Shown in pieces: positions 58,194-64,000 of a DNA stretch of 64,000 nucleotides. The DNA is from Alloalcanivorax marinus. GTDB taxonomy: Bacteria > Pseudomonadota > Gammaproteobacteria > Pseudomonadales > Alcanivoracaceae. Position 1 is the stretch's first letter. Each line of letters starts with the position of its first letter. The notes under the pieces were generated by a model. It was not told the origin of the DNA. It did no database searches and saw nothing but the letters and a program-made list of their open reading frames with translations. Made by a program: the position numbers and the translations under genes. The stretch covers positions 45,634-109,633 of the forward strand of contig NZ_JADDOL010000015.1 of NCBI RefSeq assembly GCF_016906305.1, given 5' to 3'.

Positions 58194-59357
58194 ATGAATT
58201 TCAAACGCATGACCGACCTGGATCTGCAAGGGAAACGGGTGCTGATCCGCGAAGACCTGAACGTGCCGGTCAAGGACGGCAAGGTGACCAGCGATGCCCG
58301 CATCCGCGCCTCGTTGCCGACCATCGAGCAGGCGCTGAACGCCGGCGCCCGGGTCATGCTGCTCTCCCACCTGGGCCGCCCCACCGAGGGTGAGTACGAA
58401 GAGCAGTACTCGCTGAAGCCGGTGGCCGAGCACCTGAGCGAACTGCTGGGCCGCCCGGTGCCCCTGGTCAAGGACTGGCTCGACGGCGTGGACGTGGAGC
58501 CGGGCCAGGTGGTGCTGTGCGAGAACGTGCGCTTTATCAAGGGCGAGAAGAAGGACGACGAGGCGCTGGCCAAAAAGATGGCCGCCCTGTGCGACGTCTA
58601 CGTGATGGACGCCTTCGGCACCGCCCACCGCGCCCAGGCCTCCACCCACGGCGTGGCCCGGTTCGCGCCGGTGGCCGCGGCCGGCCCGCTGCTGGCCAAT
58701 GAGCTGGACGCGCTCAGCAAGGCGCTGCTGGAACCGGCCAAGCCGCTGGTGGCCATCGTTGGCGGCTCCAAGGTGTCCACCAAGCTGGAGGTGCTGGACG
58801 CCCTGGCTGACAAGGTGGACCAGTTGATCGTCGGCGGCGGCATCGCCAACACCTTCCTGGCCGCCGCCGGCCATCCGGTGGGCAAGTCGCTGTGCGAGCA
58901 CGACCTGATCCCGGCGGCGAAAAAGCTGGCCGAGAAGGTCCACATTCCGCTGCCGGTGGATGTGGTGGTGGCCAAGGAATTCGCGGAATCCGCCGAAGCC
59001 ACCACCAAGGCGGTGAACGAGGTGGCCGACGACGACCTGATTCTGGACGTGGGCCCGCAGACCGCCCATGTGTTCGCGGCCCTGATGAAGGAAGCCCGCA
59101 CCATCGTCTGGAACGGCCCGGTGGGCGTGTTCGAATTCGACCAGTTCGGTGAAGGCACCAAGGAACTGGCGGAAGCCATCGCCGACAGCGAGGCGTTTTC
59201 CATCGCCGGCGGCGGCGATACCCTGGCGGCGGTGGACAAGTACGGCATCGCCGACCGCATCAGCTACATCTCCACCGGCGGCGGCGCCTTCCTGGAATTC
59301 GTGGAAGGCAAGACCCTGCCGGCGGTGGCGGTCCTCGAGGAACGGGCGAAAGACTAG
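58194..59357 (+). CDS. pgk: Phosphoglycerate kinase
   Basis: A 387-residue two-domain kinase interconverting 1,3-bisphosphoglycerate and 3-phosphoglycerate. The 3-PG-binding segment [15 protein letters not shown], the LLSHLGRPT motif, the hinge GGSKVSTKL and the nucleotide motif GGGDTLAAV are all present. The start at 58194 follows AAGAGGAA; upstream in-frame sequence is repeat DNA. It is bracketed by two CACGC elements, both within 25 bases of or abutting its ends. Confidence 0.97.
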   Translation: MNFKRMTDLDLQGKRVLIREDLNVPVKDGKVTSDARIRASLPTIEQALNAGARVMLLSHLGRPTEGEYEEQYSLKPVAEHLSELLGRPVPLVKDWLDGVDVEPGQVVLCENVRFIKGEKKDDEALAKKMAALCDVYVMDAFGTAHRAQASTHGVARFAPVAAAGPLLANELDALSKALLEPAKPLVAIVGGSKVSTKLEVLDALADKVDQLIVGGGIANTFLAAAGHPVGKSLCEHDLIPAAKKLAEKVHIPLPVDVVVAKEFAESAEATTKAVNEVADDDLILDVGPQTAHVFAALMKEARTIVWNGPVGVFEFDQFGEGTKELAEAIADSEAFSIAGGGDTLAAVDKYGIADRISYISTGGGAFLEFVEGKTLPAVAVLEERAKD

Positions 59358-59358
59358 A

Positions 59359-59427
59359 CGCTTGCACGCACCACGCTAACACGCACCACGCAAAGCGTGC
59401 CGGCGTGAAGCGTGACGCGTGCAAGCG
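59359..59427. repeat. CACGC-family perfect-length hairpin, copy D (pgk-fba)
   Basis: Two 33-base arms (59359-59391 and 59395-59427) around an AAA loop. Each begins or ends CGCTTGCACGC/GCGTGCAAGCG and holds four pentamers at 7-8 bp spacing; outer 11 bases pair perfectly. It begins one base after the pgk TAG. As RNA this would be a long hairpin between pgk and fba. Confidence 0.9.
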
Positions 59428-59493
59428 ACAACGTAATGGACGCAGTCAAAGCGGTGCGTACCACCGCAAACGGTTAATCGGAGGGAAAACACC

Positions 59494-60558
59494 ATGGCAC
59501 TGATCAGCATGCGTCAATTGCTGGACCACGCCGCCGAGCGAGGCTACGGCGTGCCGGCGTTCAACGTGAACAACCTGGAACAGATGCGCGCCATCATGGA
59601 GGCCGCCGACCAGACCAATTCCCCGGTGATCGTGCAGGCCAGCGCCGGCGCCCGCAAATACGCCGGCGCGCCTTTCCTGCGCCATCTGATCCTGGCCGCC
59701 GTGGAGGAGTTTCCGCATATTCCAGTGGTGATGCACCAGGACCACGGCACCAGCCCCTCGGTGTGTCAGCGCTCCATCCAGCTGGGCTTCTCCTCGGTGA
59801 TGATGGACGGCTCCCTGGGCGAGGACGGCAAAACCCCCACCGAGTACGACTACAACGTGGAAGTGACCCGCCGCACCGTGGAAATGGCGCACGCCTGCGG
59901 CGTGTCCGTGGAAGGCGAGCTGGGCTGTCTGGGCTCCCTGGAATCCGGCCAGGCCGGTGAGGAAGACGGCATCGGCGCCTCCGGCACCCTGACCCACGAA
60001 CAGATGCTCACCGACCCGGAAGAAGCGGCGGAGTTCGTCAAGGCTACCAAGGTGGACGCCCTGGCCATCGCCATCGGCACCAGCCACGGCGCCTACAAGT
60101 TTACCCGGCCGCCCACCGGCGACATCCTCGCCATCGAGCAGATCAAGGCGATCCACGCGCGCATCCCGGACACCCACCTGGTGATGCACGGCTCGTCCTC
60201 GGTGCCCCAGGACTGGCTGAAGATCATCAACGAGTACGGCGGCGAGATCCCGGAAACCTACGGCGTGCCCGTGGAAGAGATCCAGGAAGGCATCAAGCAC
60301 GGCGTGCGCAAGGTCAACATCGACACCGACCTGCGGTTGGCCTCCACCGGCGCCATCCGCCGCTTCCTGGCCAACAACACCGCCGAGTTCGACCCGCGCA
60401 AATACCTGAAGGAATCGGTGGCCGCCATGCGCGACATCTGCGTGGCCCGTTACGAGGCCTTTGGCACCGCCGGCAACGCGGACAAGATCAAGCCGATCAA
60501 TCTGGAAGAGATGTTCCAGCGCTACGAAACCGGCGAACTGGACCCCCGCGTCAAGTAA
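59494..60558 (+). CDS. fba: Class II fructose-1,6-bisphosphate aldolase
   Basis: A 354-residue zinc aldolase of the class IIA/CbbA-like type. Zinc-ligand and catalytic segments are visible: [11 protein letters not shown] (metal His and catalytic Asp), [20 protein letters not shown] and VMHGSSSVP. The C-terminal YKRYE-type helix ([15 protein letters not shown]) is complete. GGAGGGAAAA precedes the ATG. It ends the tkt-epd-pgk-fba cluster, followed by a strong terminator. Residues [16 protein letters not shown] are typical of proteobacterial Calvin-type Fba. Confidence 0.96.
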   Translation: MALISMRQLLDHAAERGYGVPAFNVNNLEQMRAIMEAADQTNSPVIVQASAGARKYAGAPFLRHLILAAVEEFPHIPVVMHQDHGTSPSVCQRSIQLGFSSVMMDGSLGEDGKTPTEYDYNVEVTRRTVEMAHACGVSVEGELGCLGSLESGQAGEEDGIGASGTLTHEQMLTDPEEAAEFVKATKVDALAIAIGTSHGAYKFTRPPTGDILAIEQIKAIHARIPDTHLVMHGSSSVPQDWLKIINEYGGEIPETYGVPVEEIQEGIKHGVRKVNIDTDLRLASTGAIRRFLANNTAEFDPRKYLKESVAAMRDICVARYEAFGTAGNADKIKPINLEEMFQRYETGELDPRVK

Positions 60559-60576
60559 ATCCCCGCCCCACCCGAC

Positions 60577-60608
60577 AAGACCGGGCCGGCTACCGCCGGC
60601 CCGGTCTT
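60577..60608 (+). terminator. Strong terminator after fba
   Basis: A perfect 14-bp stem (60577-60590 and 60595-60608) with a TACC loop is followed by GTTATT. It lies 18 bases past the fba stop. Confidence 0.85.
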
Positions 60609-60671
60609 GTTATTACTCCGCTGATCTGTAACTCTTTGCCCCCGACCACGGCGGACCCCAGGAGTAACAGC

Positions 60672-61307
60672 ATGAGCGGAACGACGGACAAAGCCGGCGC
60701 CGACACCCCCGGCCAGCGCGGCCCCGTGGACCACGAACGCCGCGAGCAGATCCTGGCGGTGGCCGACGACCTGTTCAAGGCACACGGTTACCGCAAGACC
60801 TCGGTCACCGACATCGCCCGGGAGATCGGCGTGTCGGGGGCCTATCTGTACAAGTTCTTCAACTCCAAGCAGGCCATTGGCGAGGCGGTGTGCGCCCGTG
60901 CCCTGGCGTCCATGGACGACGCCCTGCGCGCGGTGGTGGAGCGCGACCAGCCCGCCACCCGGCGGCTCCGTGATCTGCTGCAGACGCTGCTGCAGGAGGG
61001 TCTGCGGCTGTTCCTGAAGGAGCGGCGCCTGCACGACATCGTGGTGGTGTCCATTGAAAACCAGTGGGCGGTCACCGAGGAGCACAACCAGGTGGTGTAC
61101 GACGCCATTCAGCGCATCGTGTCCGATGGTCGCGAAAGCGGTGAGTTCGAACGCAAGACCCCCCTCGACGAAGTGTGCACCGCGATCCGCGTCACCGCCG
61201 CCGCCTACGCCCACCCGGTGCTGCTGAGCCGGCTCGGCAACACCGACGAGATGGAAGCCAAACTGTCCGCGGTCACCAATCTGATCCTGCGCAGCCTGGC
61301 GCCCTGA
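60672..61307 (+). CDS. TetR-family transcriptional regulator
   Basis: A 211-residue repressor with a TetR helix-turn-helix at about 26-72 (REQILAVADDLFKAHGYRKTSVTDIAREIGVSGAYLYKFFNSKQAI). The ligand domain has no recognised specificity. The start at 60672 has GGAG 10 bases upstream; the longer frame lacks a site. It is followed by the small exported-protein cluster, which it might regulate; no exporter is adjacent. Confidence 0.9.
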   Translation: MSGTTDKAGADTPGQRGPVDHERREQILAVADDLFKAHGYRKTSVTDIAREIGVSGAYLYKFFNSKQAIGEAVCARALASMDDALRAVVERDQPATRRLRDLLQTLLQEGLRLFLKERRLHDIVVVSIENQWAVTEEHNQVVYDAIQRIVSDGRESGEFERKTPLDEVCTAIRVTAAAYAHPVLLSRLGNTDEMEAKLSAVTNLILRSLAP

Positions 61308-61350
61308 GCCGATACCGGGCGGCTATGGCGGCGATAGTTTTTACCTCGAA

Positions 61351-61388
61351 GGTTATAAGTTGACAGAACTGTAACTTGTAACCATACT
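61351..61388 (+). promoter_or_regulatory. Strong sigma-70 promoter overlapped by an inverted repeat
   Basis: TTGACA (61360-61365), a 17-base spacer and CATACT (61383-61388) form a near-ideal promoter for the small exported protein downstream. GGTTATAAGTT (61351-61361) and AACTTGTAACC (61373-61383) are an inverted repeat (10 of 11 matches) lying over the -35 and -10, suggesting an operator. Confidence 0.65.
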
Positions 61389-61469
61389 GGCACCATCAAG
61401 CGTGGGAGGCCAGACACAGAGCGGTCCCGCCACGCGAAGGGAAACTCCCGAATTTGCGAGGTAAGGACC

Positions 61470-61868
61470 ATGAAGAAAGCACTGATGATTCCGTTCGCCG
61501 TTGCCGCCCTGAGCGCCGCCCCCCTGAGCTTCGCCCAGGCCAACGACTACCTGGCCCAGCGCCAGAACCTGGACAGCCCGGCGCACATCCAGGCCATCGC
61601 CCGGCAGGCCATAGCCCAGGGCGAACAGGCCCGCGCCAATAGTCAGATCCAGGGCCACACCCAGGGCCAGGGCCGCGATTACCTGGCCGAGCGCCAGGAC
61701 CTGGACCAGGGTGCCGCCATCGTTGACGCCTACCGCGACCTTCAGGCCCAGCAGGCCGTGGTGAAAGCGGAAGGCAACCCGGAAGGCACCCGCGCCGACT
61801 ACCTGGATGAGCGCCGCAGCCTGGACAACCAGGATCACATCCAGCGGGTGCTGTTCGGTCAAAGCTGA
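61470..61868 (+). CDS. Small exported protein with three internal repeats (DYLxxRxxLD)
   Basis: A 132-residue protein with a signal peptide (cleavage after FAQA, about residue 23). The mature part has three copies of a motif: DYLAQRQNLD, DYLAERQDLD and DYLDERRSLD, spaced about 45 residues, the first and last followed by xHIQ. Rich in Gln, Ala and Arg, probably helical. The last copy (ERRSLDNQDHIQ) resembles the repeats of the protein at 63528-63914, so the two are likely related. No known family recognised. Strong promoter upstream, terminator downstream. Confidence 0.8.
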   Translation: MKKALMIPFAVAALSAAPLSFAQANDYLAQRQNLDSPAHIQAIARQAIAQGEQARANSQIQGHTQGQGRDYLAERQDLDQGAAIVDAYRDLQAQQAVVKAEGNPEGTRADYLDERRSLDNQDHIQRVLFGQS

Positions 61869-61935
61869 TTCGAGTGCGCTGATTCGAATTGCGACTTCGA
61901 GGCGGATTGCGCCTCCGGGTTTTACCCCCCCCCTC

Positions 61936-61963
61936 GCCCCGGCCCCCCGCCGGGGCTTTTTTT
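61936..61963 (+). terminator. Rho-independent terminator
   Basis: The stem GCCCCGGC/GCCGGGGC with a CCCCC loop is followed by seven T (61957-61963). It ends the transcript of the small repeat protein. Confidence 0.88.
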
Positions 61964-62040
61964 ATGAATCACGGGCCGCCCTTTTTCTTCCAGGCGTCGT
62001 GCGCCTATGATCAGGGTCCGATGGATTGACTGAAGCCACC

Positions 62041-62994
62041 ATGCCGTTTCCTTTTACCCGCGACGAAATCCTGCAGCACTGGCAGCCCCTTAACTGGGAA
62101 GCCTTCGACCCCCTGGATGAAAGTTCGCGGCGCTATGCCCGCTATTACGGCATCGATTTCGACGCCCGCCTGCCGGAACTGCAGCACGGGTTCGGTTACT
62201 TCGAGGCCGCCGGCCATACCATCAGCGTGCACGCCTGGCGGCCGCCGGCGCCGCGCGGCACGGTGCTGATCTGCCACGGCTACTTCGACCACGTGGGCCT
62301 GTACCGCCACGTGATCGGCCATGTGCTGCAACTGGGCTACGCGGTGCTGGCCTACGACCTGCCGGGGCACGGCCTGAGTTCCGGCCCACGCGCCGCCATC
62401 GACGACTTCCGCATCTACCGGGAGGTGCTGGAGCAGTGCCTGTCCCTGGCGGCCAACCACTTTCCCCGTCCCTGGAACGTGATCGGGCAGAGCACCGGCG
62501 GGGCCATCGTCATGGATTACCTGGTCCACCACGGGTTCGACCGGGACGACAATCCGTTCGCCAACATCATTCTGCTGGCGCCCTTGGTGCGGCCGTTCAA
62601 ATGGGGCACCGCCCGCTGGCTGCACACCCTGGTGAAGCCCTTCGCGCGCTCCATCAAGCGGGTGTTCACGGTCAACTCCGGCGATCCGGATTTCCTCGAT
62701 TTCCTGGAGAACAAGGATCCATTGCAGGACCGGCGCTTGCCGGCGCTCTGGGTCACCGCGCTGAAGCGCTGGCTGCCCGGCTTCGAAGCGGCGGACCGGG
62801 TCAAGATTTCCCCGGTGGTGATTCAGGGCGACCAGGACGAAACCGTGGACTGGCGCTATAACCTGAAGGTGATCCGTGCCAAATTCGAGGACCCGGACAT
62901 TCATATGCTGCCCGGCGCGCGTCACCATCTGGCCAACGAGCGGGATGAATTCCGGCGCAAGATTTTCGCCATCATCGACCGTTACCTGGGCTGA
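62041..62994 (+). CDS. Alpha/beta hydrolase (lysophospholipase/monoacylglycerol-lipase-like)
   Basis: A 317-residue cytoplasmic serine hydrolase of the Hydrolase_4/serine aminopeptidase S33 group. The oxyanion region is LICHGYFDHVGLYRHV, the nucleophile elbow GQSTGG, the acid segment QGDQDETVDW and the catalytic His PGARHHLANE. ATG at 62041 was taken; a TTG 15 bases upstream is an alternative. It likely cleaves monoacylglycerol or lysophospholipid, but the substrate is unproved. It starts 23 bases before the next small gene ends its leader, so the two may be co-transcribed. Confidence 0.88.
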   Translation: MPFPFTRDEILQHWQPLNWEAFDPLDESSRRYARYYGIDFDARLPELQHGFGYFEAAGHTISVHAWRPPAPRGTVLICHGYFDHVGLYRHVIGHVLQLGYAVLAYDLPGHGLSSGPRAAIDDFRIYREVLEQCLSLAANHFPRPWNVIGQSTGGAIVMDYLVHHGFDRDDNPFANIILLAPLVRPFKWGTARWLHTLVKPFARSIKRVFTVNSGDPDFLDFLENKDPLQDRRLPALWVTALKRWLPGFEAADRVKISPVVIQGDQDETVDWRYNLKVIRAKFEDPDIHMLPGARHHLANERDEFRRKIFAIIDRYLG

Positions 62995-63016
62995 ACCGCC
63001 CACGGGAGGGAGCGCC

Positions 63017-63316
63017 ATGAAAACCATCACCGGAACCGCCCTGGCCGCCGCCTTGCTGGCCGCCTTCACGCTGTGGGCGCCGGCCCTGGCCGTCGCCGAC
63101 GACGCCCTCGACGACAATGTGCGCCAGCGCCAGCAGTTCGATCGGGAGCGGGTGGAGGACCTGCGCGAGCGCACCCGCGACCAGACCCGGGAGCACCGCC
63201 AGATCATGCGCGAGCGCATCGACCGCATCGATCAGGACGCCCGCCAGCGCAACGACCGGCTTCGCGAACAGTCACAGCGGCCGTTTGCTGCCCCGGGCTC
63301 TGTAAAAGAACATTAA
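63017..63316 (+). CDS. Small exported Arg/Asp/Gln-rich helical protein
   Basis: A 99-residue protein with a signal peptide (cleavage near AVA, about residue 27). The mature region is almost entirely charged (RQRQQFDRERVEDLRERTRDQTREHRQIMRERIDRIDQDARQRNDR in pieces), predicting one long amphipathic helix or coiled coil. GGGAGGG precedes the ATG, 22 bases after the hydrolase stop. No family recognised; composition resembles periplasmic stress or metal-binding helices, which is only a guess. Confidence 0.72.
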   Translation: MKTITGTALAAALLAAFTLWAPALAVADDALDDNVRQRQQFDRERVEDLRERTRDQTREHRQIMRERIDRIDQDARQRNDRLREQSQRPFAAPGSVKEH

Positions 63317-63390
63317 TTTCGGTGGGCCGGGAGCCCGCTTTCACTTAAAAATTGCGTATTCCGCACCATGTTATGCGATACATTGTCATG

Positions 63391-63416
63391 GCCCGGTCAC
63401 TTATACTGAACCGGGC
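63391..63416. promoter_or_regulatory. Inverted repeat over a TATACT box upstream of the last gene
   Basis: GCCCGGT and ACCGGGC flank 12 bases containing TATACT, a possible -10 box. The nearest -35-like match is poor. It lies in the 211-base gap before the last gene; the rest of the gap (AT-rich 63340-63390) shows nothing certain. Confidence 0.35.
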
Positions 63417-63527
63417 ACGACAAACATCGTGACACCGCCGTGCAGTAGCCGAGGGAACGACGAACCGCCTTCGGAATATCGGAAGGAACTATTCAGGCTT
63501 CTGAAAGCCGAGGCTAAGGAGAGGACC

Positions 63528-63914
63528 ATGAAAAAGACTTTGCTTGTATCCGCTATCTTGTCCGTTTCCGGTGCGCTGATGGCACCGGCCGCTCTGGCGC
63601 AGAACACCAACATCGACCGCCAGGAACACATCAGCAAGGAATACCAGAAGGCCATGGAGAATGAGCGCCAGGCCGAGGAAATGAACAAGGCGGGCGATCC
63701 GGAATACCGCCAGGAGCGCAAGAACATCGACTCGCAGGAAAACATCAGCGAGGAGTACCGCAAGGCCATGGAAAACGAGCGTGAGGCCGCCGAGCGCAAG
63801 GGTTCCGGCATGCAGAACGAGGCCCGCCAGCACCTGGAAGAGCGCAAGAACATCGACTCCCAGGAGCACATCAGCGAGGAATATCGCAAAACCATGCAGA
63901 ACGAGAAGAAATAA
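63528..63914 (+). CDS. Small exported protein with three tandem 20-residue-type repeats (NIDSQEHISEEYRK)
   Basis: A 128-residue protein with a signal peptide (cleavage after ALA, about residue 24). The mature chain repeats NIDRQEHISKEYQKAMENER, NIDSQENISEEYRKAMENER and NIDSQEHISEEYRKTMQNEK, separated by 20-25 charged residues. It is strongly acidic and Lys-rich, helical by pattern. AAGGAGAGG precedes the ATG. Similar ERKNIDSQEHIS/ERRSLDNQDHIQ segments link it to the protein at 61470-61868. Unknown function, envelope location inferred. Confidence 0.8.
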   Translation: MKKTLLVSAILSVSGALMAPAALAQNTNIDRQEHISKEYQKAMENERQAEEMNKAGDPEYRQERKNIDSQENISEEYRKAMENEREAAERKGSGMQNEARQHLEERKNIDSQEHISEEYRKTMQNEKK

Positions 63915-64000
63915 CCTTTCTTCTCCACCTGAAAGGGGCCCCGCGGGGCACTGCTGTCCCACAGTTGAAGGGACATAAAGAAAAAGCCTGAACCACCCGG

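Noticed and set aside
63930..63990. Terminator after the last gene
   Set aside because: Only a short GCCCCGCGGGGC palindrome and a GTCCC/GGGAC pair are seen before the window ends; no convincing stem with T-tract.

Overview
The window reads as chromosomal DNA of a high-GC gammaproteobacterium. Gene order supports this: rpoH-ftsX-ftsE-ftsY beside a paired M16 peptidase-rsmD block, thiS-thiG-trmB, metX-metW-rdgB-hemW, and metF-ahcY-metK-ArsR/methyltransferase facing tkt-epd-pgk-fba all follow the layout known from Pseudomonas and its marine relatives. With the acyl desaturase, several drug-efflux systems and frmAB, an Alcanivorax-like organism is the best guess (inference only). No rRNA, tRNA, CRISPR array, transposase or prophage gene was seen. 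No gene-free stretch exceeds about 260 bases.

Layout. 1-2911: two tandem TadG-like surface or pilus-associated proteins (the first cut by the window edge), less GC-rich than the rest. 2933-7579: fatty-acid desaturase, a lone hydantoinase-A-type protein, mutM and a small exported protein. 7695-11965: RND efflux pump and adaptor. 12125-15754: hemW, rdgB, metW, metX (reverse strand). 15925-19846: PfpI protein, a two-helix membrane protein, MFS transporter, ExoD-like protein, outer-membrane barrel. 19853-26560: trmB, thiG, thiS, DUF423, rpoH, ftsX, ftsE, ftsY (reverse). 26673-31879: EmrB/EmrA/outer-membrane-factor efflux module with a divergent TetR, lying between ftsY and its usual M16-rsmD neighbours. 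32045-42388: M16 pair, rsmD, CaCA antiporter, AI-2E-type permease, a hypothetical exported protein, patatin, CodB-like permease, MATE pump. 42415-49681: formaldehyde detoxification (frmA-frmB with divergent LysR), aldo/keto reductase, AraC regulator, lipoprotein esterase, DegV. 49785-54861: methyl cycle (metF, ahcY, metK, ArsR-methyltransferase). 55031-60558: tkt, epd, pgk, fba. 60672-63914: TetR regulator, alpha/beta hydrolase and three small exported repeat or charged proteins.

The most unusual content is between genes. Eight elements carry inverted arms made of short units repeated every 7-8 bp, in three sequence flavours: AGTTAAA-like (25.2, 35.4 and 53.8 kb), CACGC-based (50.6, 52.1-52.6, 58.1 and 59.4 kb) and GATACAG-like (43.3 kb). 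All eight lie between co-directional genes, immediately 3' of the upstream stop codon or within about 20 bases of it. In several the outermost repeat unit supplies the stop codon. One CACGC element encloses a gene for a four-helix-bundle protein (S23/IVP/Avd-like family). This suggests a family of gene-tail-targeting mobile repeats, of which this is a coding member and the others are non-coding derivatives.

A second regulatory observation is a perfect CIRCE operator (HrcA site) over a possible sigma-E-type promoter in front of rpoH. This would connect the HrcA and sigma-32 heat-shock circuits.
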